Source: Clostridium sp. (GTDB lineage: Bacteria; Bacillota; Clostridia; Lachnospirales; Lachnospiraceae). Taken from it: DNA of 36,713 bases. The notes beneath the pieces are model-generated. The model saw nothing but the letters and a program-made list of their open reading frames with translations, did no database searches and was not told the DNA's origin. A program made the position numbers and the translations under genes. How positions within the stretch are numbered: position 1 is the stretch's first letter; each line of letters begins with the position of its first letter. Positions 26,178 to 35,288 of this stretch are shown here, in pieces. The stretch spans positions 1 to 36,713 of the forward strand of contig JAISOV010000020.1 in NCBI GenBank assembly GCA_031275405.1, read 5' to 3'.

Positions 26178-26212
26178 AAAAAACTAGGAGCACCATTTGA
26201 TTCCGCGCTCCT
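26178..26212 (-). terminator. Intrinsic terminator of the carbohydrate operon
   Basis: On the - strand AGGAGCGC pairs with GUGCUCCU (one G-U pair) over an 11-base loop, followed by AGUUUUUU. It lies 12 bases past the stop of the last gene, in the correct orientation. Confidence 0.85.
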
Positions 26213-26223
26213 GTTTTAGTAAA

Positions 26224-28809
26224 TTACTTCATTTTAATATCTATAATCTCCATATCTTTCATTATTTTAATACGTTTGCTGAAGTCTACATCACGATACA
26301 TTAATCGAATAGCTAGTTCATGTGCATGAAGTGATAGGTTTTTCACAAATACTCGTAGTACATTTCCATCCCATTCCAGTCTCTCTACGCTATCCTGATT
26401 CATTTCCAACATCCAGCCATCTATCAAATGATATACTCTGACTCCTAACCCATCTGTTGGGATAATGATTTCTGTATCCGATTCGTTGAAAATTCTACAT
26501 CCGAAGCCGTATCGTCCCAGAACAGGATGATTCATGACGACTGCTGCCGCAATCTGTAAGGCTCCATAGAATCCCAATGCTCCCTCGCCGGACATAGCCA
26601 CCATCCCCTTCAAATAAGGACCGTGTTTATCTATCATTCCACTACAGCAGCCTACATCACCATCTATAATCCATCCCGCTGCTCCTTCATTTTCTGAAGC
26701 GTCCGACCAATATCCTCCTGAATTATAAATCGACCACCCAGCCAAATAGGATGCATACCAAGTCTCAAGTAAATCTGATGCTCTGCCTTCTCCCCTTTTA
26801 TATTCAAATCCCATCTTCTGTCCAAACAACCAATCAAAAATAGGATAGGCCCCCAATTGAGTCATATAGCTGACATTCCAACTACTATCTCCCATCTGTC
26901 GCAAATCTGTCTGATATAAATACCAAATTGGTTGTTTACCACGATTCGCACATACTACATCCATGGTCATCTTCATAATCCGCTTATCTCCTATAGCTTT
27001 TCCATAAGCATACACAGCCTCATAGGCGGTGGAATCATAAGCCATCTCACTTCCATAAGGGTATTCCTGTCGTGCAAAGTATTCTGCTTTATTCTTTACA
27101 GTATTCTCCGTCCACTCTGCCTCCTCTTCCAGTCCCTCGTTCCTCAATATATCCGTAAGCGACAATGCTATATGCAGTTCTCCCATATTCGCGAACTCCG
27201 TAGCTCCTACTCCATTGGGAAACATCCAATGGGAAAACATTCCTTTTGTATATGCATATGCTTGCCTAGCATAATAGGCAGGTTCTTTCAAAAAGTCATA
27301 TGAATATTTCCCGGCAATCCAATACATGTTTATGAAAGTATTGATAACATGGACGTAATTGAAGGCTCTCCATGCATCATCTGCTCCATATCCTGCCCAT
27401 GGCTCAAACATCTCGAACCATGGTACCATTCTGTGTACTTTGTATCCCGGCTGCTCGGTCAGACGTTCTTCAATAAAATCCCGAACATAACTGTTCAGTA
27501 CTCGAATTTCCTTTTCCTCGGGCCGGTAAACATTTTTACCTGACAGGAAAAGACCGCTCACCAATCCTATTTCATCGCTTCCACCGGCAAACCAATTATC
27601 TCCAAAGGGATTACACGTTGAATTGATACGTTGCTTTACGGTCATATCCCACATGAGCAATCCATGATAACAAGGATCTGCTTCGTTCGTCTCGAATTGG
27701 TTCTCAGCTATAAATTTTGCCTGCTTTTTTATCATTTCCCCGGGAGGCTCCATACCGAATAGCTGAAGCTTCATTACAGTATCGTTCTGTTTCAGCCATA
27801 TATCTCTGACTCCATACCCTCCCAAACGCAGTTTTGATACCTGAAGACCATTCGTTTCACAGGTTTCGCAAAGCACATCTCCCTTATTTTTCAAATCCAG
27901 TTCTACGATGTTGTTACTTTCTATCATTAAATGAATGTCTTCATCAATCGGTGCACACATTCCCGGCAATGCTTTGACTGTTATTCCGCCATTTTCTACA
28001 ATCCGCCCGTTCATTTCCTCCATGTTTTCTGCAATTCCAAGATAAAAGCGGTACACCTTTTTTCCCCCGCTCTTTAATGTCAACTCAGAAGTTGTTAAGT
28101 GAGAAGAGTCCGTTTTTTCATGTATCGGATATACAAAAAAGCAGCCTTCAAATGCTTCTCCCATACTTCCCGTTCTGCCAAACACCGAATCTTTCTTGTC
28201 ACAGGTAAAATGATTTAAGGGTGTATCACCTAATGCCTGAAACAAAAGCACCGGCATCCTGCCGCTTGATTTAGACCAATATATGTAAGAATGATGATTA
28301 CTAATGCAAGTATGTCTTAAGACACATTTTTCATATTGAAAAAGATTTCCACCTCTAAAGTATTGATTCATCAATAATGGAATACCCAATTTTCTAATAC
28401 ATATGTCATTTTCGGATGGATTTCCTACCTCTATCGACCAATAAATACCTTCTGTCTTGAGCTCATAAGTAAGTGTAAGATTAATATCTCGAATTCCATT
28501 CATGTGATTACTGTCTGTTTCATACGTCACTCTTATGCTGTCCTTACTTACCGTCACTTTACGACTATCTTTCGAGGCATCAGTATTCATACTTCTGAAA
28601 ATTCCCCGGCTTTCGGTGGTTAGAAATACATTCCCCAGCCACCTTCCCTGCTCCACATCATACTGTGGAAACTCTTCCGGCGTTAATAAAAAGTCCAAAG
28701 AATGGCAATTATCCTCATTCCCCATGTCTCGTATCGAGGTGAATGCAAGTCTGTCTTCATCGAAAAGCGCCTTCATTTTACTATTTTCCAATATCATCTT
28801 GCATCCCAT
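26224..28809 (-). CDS. Large DUF5695-like protein, putative cytoplasmic glycoside hydrolase
   Basis: The 861-residue protein has no signal peptide. About the first 270 residues look beta-rich, like the N-terminal sandwich of many glycosidases. The middle (about 395-760) is helix-rich and aromatic, with CNPFGDNWFAGGSDEIG, WFEMFEPWAGYGADDAWRA and AYDSTAYEAVYAYGKAIGD. This suggests an (alpha/alpha)6 toroid, and acidic residues in these segments are catalytic candidates. A short beta tail follows. It resembles DUF5695 as I remember that family; no activity is known to me. ATG at 28809 has GGAGG five bases upstream, 24 bases after the GH127 stop. It is the last gene of the operon. Confidence 0.7.
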   Translation of the reverse strand: MGCKMILENSKMKALFDEDRLAFTSIRDMGNEDNCHSLDFLLTPEEFPQYDVEQGRWLGNVFLTTESRGIFRSMNTDASKDSRKVTVSKDSIRVTYETDSNHMNGIRDINLTLTYELKTEGIYWSIEVGNPSENDICIRKLGIPLLMNQYFRGGNLFQYEKCVLRHTCISNHHSYIYWSKSSGRMPVLLFQALGDTPLNHFTCDKKDSVFGRTGSMGEAFEGCFFVYPIHEKTDSSHLTTSELTLKSGGKKVYRFYLGIAENMEEMNGRIVENGGITVKALPGMCAPIDEDIHLMIESNNIVELDLKNKGDVLCETCETNGLQVSKLRLGGYGVRDIWLKQNDTVMKLQLFGMEPPGEMIKKQAKFIAENQFETNEADPCYHGLLMWDMTVKQRINSTCNPFGDNWFAGGSDEIGLVSGLFLSGKNVYRPEEKEIRVLNSYVRDFIEERLTEQPGYKVHRMVPWFEMFEPWAGYGADDAWRAFNYVHVINTFINMYWIAGKYSYDFLKEPAYYARQAYAYTKGMFSHWMFPNGVGATEFANMGELHIALSLTDILRNEGLEEEAEWTENTVKNKAEYFARQEYPYGSEMAYDSTAYEAVYAYGKAIGDKRIMKMTMDVVCANRGKQPIWYLYQTDLRQMGDSSWNVSYMTQLGAYPIFDWLFGQKMGFEYKRGEGRASDLLETWYASYLAGWSIYNSGGYWSDASENEGAAGWIIDGDVGCCSGMIDKHGPYLKGMVAMSGEGALGFYGALQIAAAVVMNHPVLGRYGFGCRIFNESDTEIIIPTDGLGVRVYHLIDGWMLEMNQDSVERLEWDGNVLRVFVKNLSLHAHELAIRLMYRDVDFSKRIKIMKDMEIIDIKMK

Positions 28810-28833
28810 CCTCCAGCATTTTAATATATCAAT

Positions 28834-30747
28834 TTATAATCTTATTATTTCAGGCATCCATACGCGCATCTGATTCAATCCTCTATTTCCCCATGCATAA
28901 TAAGGAATAGCCATCATTTTTACCTTTTCCACCTGAGGTTTCTTTTCCGTATACAAAGTGTCTCTATGCTTAAATCTTACTCCATCTGCCTCCAGAACCA
29001 CCATATCGGAAAGCGGTTTTTCATTGCTGATTTTGTGAGTAATATTAGCATCACCAGGTATCCACAGTTCCTGAAGGTATTCTCCATTATCCACACCTTC
29101 GAAACAATACACAATAGGTCCGCGCATCAACGCTACAAGTCCAGTATTATTCCTTACCATTGTATTACTGCGAATTCTTTTTACGGGCATATCAAAAGTT
29201 ATTTCTACTTGTTCCCCTTTCATCCAATCCTTTTCAATATATAGATACCCTTTCTTTATTGCGTCCTGTGATACCTCTTCTCCTCCTAACGTGATAACCA
29301 CATTTTCAACATGTGACGGAATACGTATCGCCAAGGTAAAGTGCTCCTTTCCTTCTTTGGGCGTTACTGTATATACCACGTTTTCTTCCCACGGATAGTT
29401 ACTGATTACTTCTATATATGCATTCTCGAATTCTGCCTCTCCGCCCATAAATAAATGAGAATATATTATATCCTTCGATTCTCCCCATGCATATTTACTC
29501 AGGGACATAATCAACCTTACCACGTTTGGAGGGCAGCATGCACAAGCATACCAGCCCGGACGTTCGGGAAGTACATGTTTATATCCATGAAGTTCACCCG
29601 ATATTCCCGGATTGACTTCCAAAGGATTTACATAAAAGAAACTTTTTCCATCCAATTGCATGCCGCTAATAATCCCATTATAAAGAACACGTTCCATCAC
29701 ATCCGCATATCTGTTATTCGGATCAATATCCAACATTTTTTTTGCAAAAAACACCAAACCAATGGAGGCACAAGTTTCCCCATAAATTGAATCGTTTGGA
29801 AGATCATAGTCAATGGAGAAAGCCTCTCCTTCCACTGTGGATCCTATTCCGCCCGTTATATACATTCTTTTATTTACGATATTATCCCACAACGTATCAC
29901 ACGCTTTAAATAACGTATCATCTTTAATTTCGCCTGCCAAATCTGCCATGGCAGTATACATATATACTGCACGTACACTGTGTCCCTCTGCCGTCTTCTG
30001 TTCCCTTACCGGTGCAAAACTCTGATTATACTTTGTATCCTCAGGATTCATTCCAAAATGCGACCATCCGCGTTTTTCGGTTTCTTCCTTAAAGAAATTG
30101 GGATTTTCACCCCGTTCATCAATAAAAAACTGCGCAAGATTACGATATTTTTCTTTACCTGTAGTATGAAACAAACGCATTAACCCAATTTCAATTTCCT
30201 GATGCCCCGGAATGCCTAATCTCTTTTCAGGACCAAACACACCATCAATGTGATCTGCCATCTTTTCCATAACTTTAAGCAACTTATCTTTTCCTGTAGA
30301 TTCGTAATAGGCAACTGCAGCTTCCATCATATGTCCGGCACAATATAGTTCATGGCACTCTAGTAAATTCTGCCATCTATGTTCTGGCTCTTTTATCGTA
30401 AAATATGTATTCAAATAGCCGTCCGGCTGCTGGGCACGTTCAATAATATCAATTATCGCATCCGCACGCGCTTCTAAATCCGGATTTGATTCAATTGCCA
30501 AAGAATACGCAACTCCTTCCAGCCATTTGGCAACATCACTGTCTTGAAATACGATACCATAGAACTCTCCCTCTTCTAAACCAGCTGCAATCCTAAAATT
30601 AGCTAATGCGTGGCTTTTCTCTACTCCTGGAATCTGATCATCTAATATCTTCTCCTGATAAGGAATGACCACATCTTTCACTAACCTTTGCATAGGCGAC
30701 CAAAATCCGTCCCTGATTTTCGTTTTTCTTAAATTTATTTCCGTCAT
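28834..30747 (-). CDS. GH127 beta-L-arabinofuranosidase
   Basis: GH127 enzymes cleave terminal beta-L-arabinofuranose, using a cysteine nucleophile held by zinc. The 637-residue protein has the family's N-terminal motif (KIRDGFWSP), helical barrel and C-terminal beta domains. The zinc/catalytic site is intact: Glu324 and Cys326 in YGETCASIG, Cys404 and Cys405 in YACACCPPN. These are equivalent to E338, C340, C417 and C418 of Bifidobacterium HypBA1. There is no signal peptide, so it acts in the cytoplasm. ATG at 30747 follows GAGGAG ten bases away; a GTG at 30765 lacks a ribosome site. It is located behind the permeases of an oligosaccharide ABC importer. Confidence 0.9.
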   Translation of the reverse strand: MTEINLRKTKIRDGFWSPMQRLVKDVVIPYQEKILDDQIPGVEKSHALANFRIAAGLEEGEFYGIVFQDSDVAKWLEGVAYSLAIESNPDLEARADAIIDIIERAQQPDGYLNTYFTIKEPEHRWQNLLECHELYCAGHMMEAAVAYYESTGKDKLLKVMEKMADHIDGVFGPEKRLGIPGHQEIEIGLMRLFHTTGKEKYRNLAQFFIDERGENPNFFKEETEKRGWSHFGMNPEDTKYNQSFAPVREQKTAEGHSVRAVYMYTAMADLAGEIKDDTLFKACDTLWDNIVNKRMYITGGIGSTVEGEAFSIDYDLPNDSIYGETCASIGLVFFAKKMLDIDPNNRYADVMERVLYNGIISGMQLDGKSFFYVNPLEVNPGISGELHGYKHVLPERPGWYACACCPPNVVRLIMSLSKYAWGESKDIIYSHLFMGGEAEFENAYIEVISNYPWEENVVYTVTPKEGKEHFTLAIRIPSHVENVVITLGGEEVSQDAIKKGYLYIEKDWMKGEQVEITFDMPVKRIRSNTMVRNNTGLVALMRGPIVYCFEGVDNGEYLQELWIPGDANITHKISNEKPLSDMVVLEADGVRFKHRDTLYTEKKPQVEKVKMMAIPYYAWGNRGLNQMRVWMPEIIRL

Positions 30748-30791
30748 TGTAGTAAATCTCCTCACTTAATATTACCAAAATATCATTCGTA

Positions 30792-31679
30792 TCAGCCTTT
30801 TACAGCCCCCAATATAATACCTTTGTTCATAAATTTTTGTAAAAAAGGATAAGCAATAATCATCGGTAGTATTGAAACTACAATGATAGCACTTTTTAGC
30901 TGTCTTTCATCAACCGCTCCTGCTGTTCCAAAAGTAGTTTTTACTACTTGAAAAATATTTTCCTGTTGATTGCTAACAAGCAACTCACGAAGTATCATTT
31001 GTAAGCCCCATTTATCTGGTTTTTGCAGATATAACAGGTTATCATACCATGCCTGCCAATGTCCCACTGCAACCCACAGCCCAACAGTAACCAGAACCGG
31101 CTTAGACAGCGGAGCGATGATCTGCCAGAAAATGCGAAAATATCCGGCACCGTCAATCCTCGCAGATTCCTCCAAGGACTCAGGCACAGACATGAAAAAG
31201 TTTCTCATAATAAAAATATTATACGGTGTTGCCAGCATCGGTAAAATTAACGCCCAAATTGAATTGGTTAATTTAAGTTGTTGTGTCATCAAAAGATAAC
31301 TTGGTATTAATCCCCCATTAAACAGCATCGTAAACAGTATGAGGAAGGTAAGCACTTTATTCCCCGGGAAATCTTTTTTGGTTAATGGGTAAGAAGCCAT
31401 TGCCGTCACCAGAAGACTCAATATCGTTCCCAACGCTGTCCTTAGAATTGTATTGGCATATCCTGTCCAAACGTCTTTATACTTTAGAATTACCTTATAA
31501 CTGGACAAATTAAAGCTTTTGGGATACCACTGTGCCTCCACCGCATAAAGGTATTCTCTTTTTGCAAATGAAAGGATAAACTGATTCCAAATTGGGTAAA
31601 TTGTTATAATAATAAATATCATTAGGCAACCGTTAATAATTGTAAAAAGCAAATTACTCCAAGTCATTTTTTTCTTCAT
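30792..31679 (-). CDS. Carbohydrate ABC transporter permease, LplC/YtcP type
   Basis: This is the second membrane subunit of the importer: 295 residues with about six membrane helices. The EAA loop that contacts the ATPase reads ESARIDGAGYFRIFWQIIAP. The N-terminal FTIINGCLMIFIIITIYP and the C-terminal NKGIILGAVKG end are typical of the LplC/YtcP group. ATG at 31679 follows AGGAGAG; the start lies 11 bases past the LplB-like stop, so the two are translated from one message. Confidence 0.93.
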   Translation of the reverse strand: MKKKMTWSNLLFTIINGCLMIFIIITIYPIWNQFILSFAKREYLYAVEAQWYPKSFNLSSYKVILKYKDVWTGYANTILRTALGTILSLLVTAMASYPLTKKDFPGNKVLTFLILFTMLFNGGLIPSYLLMTQQLKLTNSIWALILPMLATPYNIFIMRNFFMSVPESLEESARIDGAGYFRIFWQIIAPLSKPVLVTVGLWVAVGHWQAWYDNLLYLQKPDKWGLQMILRELLVSNQQENIFQVVKTTFGTAGAVDERQLKSAIIVVSILPMIIAYPFLQKFMNKGIILGAVKG

Positions 31680-31690
31680 TTACTCTCCTT

Positions 31691-32635
31691 CTACCATAAA
31701 GTATATTCCGCACCGTTTATTCGCTTCGCTATGAAATTAGTACTCAGTACAAGAATCATTGCTATTAACGACTTAAAAAGACCAACTGCCGTTGAAAGTG
31801 AATAATCTCTATTTTGAATTCCTAATTCATATACATAAGTATCAATGATATCTGCCACACCCTTTACCGAAGAATTAGTAAGGTTAAATATCTGATCAAA
31901 GCCGGCATTTAGTACACCGCCCATAGCCAAAATCATATTAATAGTTATAACGGGAATAAGGCAAGGCAGCGTAATATGAAGTATCTTTTTCAGACGACCC
32001 GCACCATCCAGGGAAGCCGCTTCATACAATTGCGGATCAATAGATGAAATAGCAGATATATAAATTATCGATCCCCAGCCGAAACCTTTCCAAATGTCGG
32101 TCGAAACCAATATCGTCCTAAAATATGCTTTTTTACTGAGCCATATTTGCGCTTCTCCGCCAAAGCTGGTAATAATTTGGTTAATTACCCCATTCGCAGA
32201 AAAAATTTCTCTGACAATACCGGCCATTACAATCCATGAAATAAAATATGGCAAATAAGATGCCGTCTGTGTCAGCTTTTTGAACCATTTGGTTTGCACT
32301 TCATTCAGAAAAAGCGCAAAAATAACCGGCGGGAAGAAACCGATTATTAACTTCAGCAAACTGATAACTAATGTATTTTGCATAACTTCCCAGAAACGAG
32401 AACTAGAAAACAGACGCTTAAAATAATATAGACCAACCCAGTCACTTGCCATTATTCCCTTTGATATACTATAGTCCTTGAAAGCAAGAACAACTCCATA
32501 CATGGGTGCATAACAAAAAACGGCAAAAAAGCTAATCGCTGGCAGCATCATGATAATAAGAGCCTTGTATTTTATAATTCTTTTTGACAATGGCTGTATA
32601 TTTGCTTTTGATTTTTTAACACTAATCCCTGTCAT
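31691..32635 (-). CDS. Carbohydrate ABC transporter permease, LplB/YteP type
   Basis: This is the first membrane subunit (314 residues). It shows PMYGVVLAFKDYSISKGI after the first helix, SYLPYFISWIVMAGI, and the EAA loop YEAASLDGAGRLKKILHITLP. The ending NRDYSLSTAVGLFKS and NGAEYTLW is typical of the LplB/YteP group. ATG at 32635 follows AAGGAGG six bases away; a longer frame to 32686 has no ribosome site. No ATPase gene adjoins. Such systems usually borrow a shared MsmX-like ATPase encoded elsewhere. Confidence 0.93.
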   Translation of the reverse strand: MTGISVKKSKANIQPLSKRIIKYKALIIMMLPAISFFAVFCYAPMYGVVLAFKDYSISKGIMASDWVGLYYFKRLFSSSRFWEVMQNTLVISLLKLIIGFFPPVIFALFLNEVQTKWFKKLTQTASYLPYFISWIVMAGIVREIFSANGVINQIITSFGGEAQIWLSKKAYFRTILVSTDIWKGFGWGSIIYISAISSIDPQLYEAASLDGAGRLKKILHITLPCLIPVITINMILAMGGVLNAGFDQIFNLTNSSVKGVADIIDTYVYELGIQNRDYSLSTAVGLFKSLIAMILVLSTNFIAKRINGAEYTLW

Positions 32636-32656
32636 GACGTACCTCCTTATCAGGAT

Positions 32657-32682
32657 CCGACGGCATGAGAACATGCCGCCGG
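32657..32682 (-). promoter_or_regulatory. Intercistronic stem-loop between binding protein and permeases
   Basis: In the - strand RNA an 11-bp stem (CCGGCGGCAUG with CAUGCCGUCGG, one G-U pair) closes over UUCU. No U-run follows. Such hairpins after binding-protein genes commonly stabilise the upstream message or cause partial termination, giving more binding protein than permease. It is strikingly GC-rich in AT-rich surroundings. Confidence 0.75.
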
Positions 32683-32690
32683 TCAATTAC

Positions 32691-34292
32691 TTAATTAAAA
32701 CGTTCATCATATATTTGCTGCGCTTCTTCTAGTGCCTCTATACCACCTTTATTCATCCACTCCTGGACAACTGCATCAAATTCTTCAATATCTCTTTCCC
32801 CTGTAATCATCTCTGCAAAAATCACATTCAGATCGGGTAGTTCCGGGCTCACATCATTCCAAATAGGAAGGTTAAAGTTTCCAAGAATATCATATTTTCC
32901 CTGAATCATACCAAGTGTTTCCTGCCTTACCGCATTCAATTCTTGAGTATAATCAATCGCATCATGTATGTCCGGATCATATTGGAATTGTTCTAGTGAC
33001 GGGAAACGATAATCGGCCGTTATCCCAAATTCCACCCTACTTCCCTCATCTGCATATTCATCGGTATATTGTCTGTTTCCATTTTCATCAATAATAAAAG
33101 TTTCTCCTTCGACACCCCAAATCTCTGCCTCATGCCACGCTGGATCCCCTGCAATCGCATCGAATACCTGAAGATATTTTGCTATTTTTTCAGGCTGACT
33201 CTCCATATGCTTACTAAAAACCAAACCTACACCCGCTAACGGGTTAAACTGCATAACACCCATATCACCATTTTGGCCTTCAATACCAGCAGACACAGCC
33301 CAATCCGCATCGGGTTCTACCTCTTTCAACGTACTCCACCAGCCATCTACTGTTAAAATTGTGGACCAATTCTGCCAACTGGATCCAACTACAGAACTAA
33401 TCACCTTGTTCTTGGCTCCTTCAAAATCAATTGTCATCCATTCCGGATCAATAACTCCCATGTCATATAATTCCTTAATATATTTCAAGGCTTCCTTTGT
33501 TTCCGGTTCTATTTCACCTCTTGTTACTGTTCCATCTTCTTTTACATACCAGATGCCTGGATATGTGCCATATGCAGCAAATATCGGGCTAAATGCCCAG
33601 TCCGTATCCCCGGTAATTCCAATATATCCATATGTATCATCCACACCATCTCCATCTGGATCGTCGAATGTGAACGCACGCATCACTTCCGTAAATTCAT
33701 CCTGAGTTTTCGGTGCTTCTAATCCCAGGTTATTCAACCAATCCTGTCTATATCCCATCAGACAGAACTGTGTCAGATCCACTTTTGCATCTGGTATAGC
33801 ATATGTCTTCCCATCCACCATATATAAACTAAAAGGATCATCGCCAAATATATCTTTATACTTTGCCGTCCATGCCATATAATTTGGCATATTTTCTTTT
33901 ACCATTTCTGGGTTGAGTTCTGCTATAAGCCCCTGTTTCGCAAAGTCAGAAAGCGTGGTCAGACTTATCGACTGATCTCGAAACCAATCAGGAGCTTCGT
34001 CCCCAGCCATCGCCAAAGTCAGCCATTCACTGTAATCCGTTGAACCTTCATTCCGGTATTTCATTTCGATATTGACATCAAATTCTTCTTCAATTTTTTT
34101 CACATACCATGCATCACTGTTCTCCAGTATATCTCGATTACTAGTCCACAGTTCCAATGTCATACGTTCTTCACCGCTGCTACCAGCCTGAGAATCGCTC
34201 CCTGGTGAAGGCGATGCTGTACTCCCACACCCAGCTAACATTGATAAGGACAATGCTACAGTCAATACAATTGACACCCATTTCTTTTTCAT
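32691..34292 (-). CDS. Extracellular sugar-binding lipoprotein of an Lpl-type ABC importer
   Basis: The 533-residue protein starts with a lipoprotein signal: basic MKKKW, a hydrophobic stretch and the lipobox LAGC with the acylated Cys22. A serine/glycine-rich tether follows, then the mature binding domain (LELWTSNRDILENSDAWYV onward). This resembles the large LplA/YtcQ family that feeds LplB/LplC-type permeases. GGAGGAG precedes ATG at 34292. It is the first gene of the operon, with about 100 bases between it and the upstream sigma-like gene. The ligand is not readable from sequence; the neighbouring GH127 suggests an arabinofuranose-containing oligosaccharide. Confidence 0.92.
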   Translation of the reverse strand: MKKKWVSIVLTVALSLSMLAGCGSTASPSPGSDSQAGSSGEERMTLELWTSNRDILENSDAWYVKKIEEEFDVNIEMKYRNEGSTDYSEWLTLAMAGDEAPDWFRDQSISLTTLSDFAKQGLIAELNPEMVKENMPNYMAWTAKYKDIFGDDPFSLYMVDGKTYAIPDAKVDLTQFCLMGYRQDWLNNLGLEAPKTQDEFTEVMRAFTFDDPDGDGVDDTYGYIGITGDTDWAFSPIFAAYGTYPGIWYVKEDGTVTRGEIEPETKEALKYIKELYDMGVIDPEWMTIDFEGAKNKVISSVVGSSWQNWSTILTVDGWWSTLKEVEPDADWAVSAGIEGQNGDMGVMQFNPLAGVGLVFSKHMESQPEKIAKYLQVFDAIAGDPAWHEAEIWGVEGETFIIDENGNRQYTDEYADEGSRVEFGITADYRFPSLEQFQYDPDIHDAIDYTQELNAVRQETLGMIQGKYDILGNFNLPIWNDVSPELPDLNVIFAEMITGERDIEEFDAVVQEWMNKGGIEALEEAQQIYDERFN

Positions 34293-34389
34293 ATTATCTC
34301 CTCCTGTATAAATGTTTGATTATTATGAGCCGTCCGAGCTAAAAATGCCTCTCATTAGGTACTCACACAAAAACCCTTTTTGACCACCC

Positions 34390-34835
34390 TCATTCAAAAA
34401 AAGATTTTATTTTTTTCATGGAAGCCTGAAGTGATTTCCAGACAGCATTTTGAGCCGTTCCCTGCTTTTCAGCTATTTCTCTTGTGGAAAGTCCTTCAAA
34501 AAAATGAAAATGCAGTCTCTCTTTCTGTATATCAGTGAGTGACTGCATCGCTACCTGTAATATTTCTAAGTCCATCTTGGAGATTATTTGCTCTTCCAAG
34601 CTTTCTTCTTGATCCATCATCAAGTCCTCTGTATCACCTTCTACATATCCGTCTGCAGTCCTATGTCTTAAATCCCGCATAAGTTCCGCATGCGCCTCCT
34701 TTCGGAAGGAATTGACTAAACATTCATAAACATCTTTACTAACATCGATATACTCCGATTCCTCCCCCCCACCGCATTATTGTAAAAGTCTTTAATCCTT
34801 ATTTTTATTCTTTCTGACACCTTTCTGTCCTCCAT
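34390..34835 (-). pseudogene. Sigma-70-family-like factor split by a G7 frameshift
   Basis: An ATG at 34835 (GAAGG upstream) opens a frame to residue 24 (MEDRKVSERIKI through YNNAVGG). At a run of seven G on the - strand (34764-34770) the sensible protein moves to the next frame. It then reads EESEYIDVSKDVYECL and continues in frame to the stop at 34390, with VEGDTEDLMM and a region-4-like helix-turn-helix (SLTDIQKERLHFHFFEGLST; IAEKQGTAQNAVWKSLQ). The joined product would be 148 residues, typical for sigma-like factors of integrative elements. The tract has the form of a -1 slippery heptamer, so the gene may be functional. ATG at 34680 could also give a 96-residue C-terminal product. Confidence 0.75.
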
Positions 34836-34858
34836 TTCGTACCTTCTGACAGCCGCGC

Positions 34859-34884
34859 AAAACGACGGTATTTTACGCCGCTTT
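34859..34884 (-). terminator. Candidate terminator after vapC
   Basis: On the - strand AAAGCGGCG pairs with CGUCGUUUU (two G-U pairs) over eight bases, ending in UUUU. It starts two bases past the vapC stop and precedes the sigma-like gene. The stem is modest, so termination may be partial; because the U-run sits in the stem it may work in both directions. Confidence 0.45.
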
Positions 34885-34886
34885 GT

Positions 34887-35288
34887 CTATTCCGTCCAGT
34901 CCTCAACCGTCAAATCGTTTACGCTCTCAAAATGCTTTATGTTGTGCGTAACGAGCGTGTAGCCGTTCGTCAAGGCTTGCGCGGCAATCAGTAAATCAGC
35001 GTCATCAATCGGCGTTCCTTGCCGCTTCCGTTCGGCGTAAATATCCGCCGCCGTTTTCATGTCGGCGATTGTGAGCGTTTTCACATTAAGCTCCGCGCAC
35101 ATTTCACCAAAAGCCGCCGCTTTAATTTTTGAATTATTCGCCTTTAAGCCGCGCCGTATCTCGTAGTAAACCATCAGCGGAATCATTACATCATCACCCG
35201 ACGCAATGACAGCTTCGAGTTTTGCGGCTATTTTGGCGTTGCCGTTCAGCAGATAAGAAATTATGTTTGTGTCGAGCGCGTAAATCAT
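34887..35288 (-). CDS. VapC-type PIN-domain toxin (RNase)
   Basis: VapC toxins are Mg-dependent endoribonucleases that block translation by cutting RNA, often initiator tRNA. The 133-residue protein has the PIN-domain acidic quartet: Asp6 in ALDTNII, Glu43 in YYEIRRG, and Asp95/96/98 in DDADLLIAAQA. The TLVTHNIKHF motif (Asn116) follows. ATG overlaps the antitoxin stop by four bases (ATGA), the usual arrangement for coupled translation. Active-site residues look intact. Confidence 0.92.
   Translation of the reverse strand: MIYALDTNIISYLLNGNAKIAAKLEAVIASGDDVMIPLMVYYEIRRGLKANNSKIKAAAFGEMCAELNVKTLTIADMKTAADIYAERKRQGTPIDDADLLIAAQALTNGYTLVTHNIKHFESVNDLTVEDWTE

Noticed and set aside
34293..34389. 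Promoter for the carbohydrate operon
   Set aside because: A CATAAT element is present but no acceptable -35 was found, so I did not list it; the operon may be read from upstream or need an activator.
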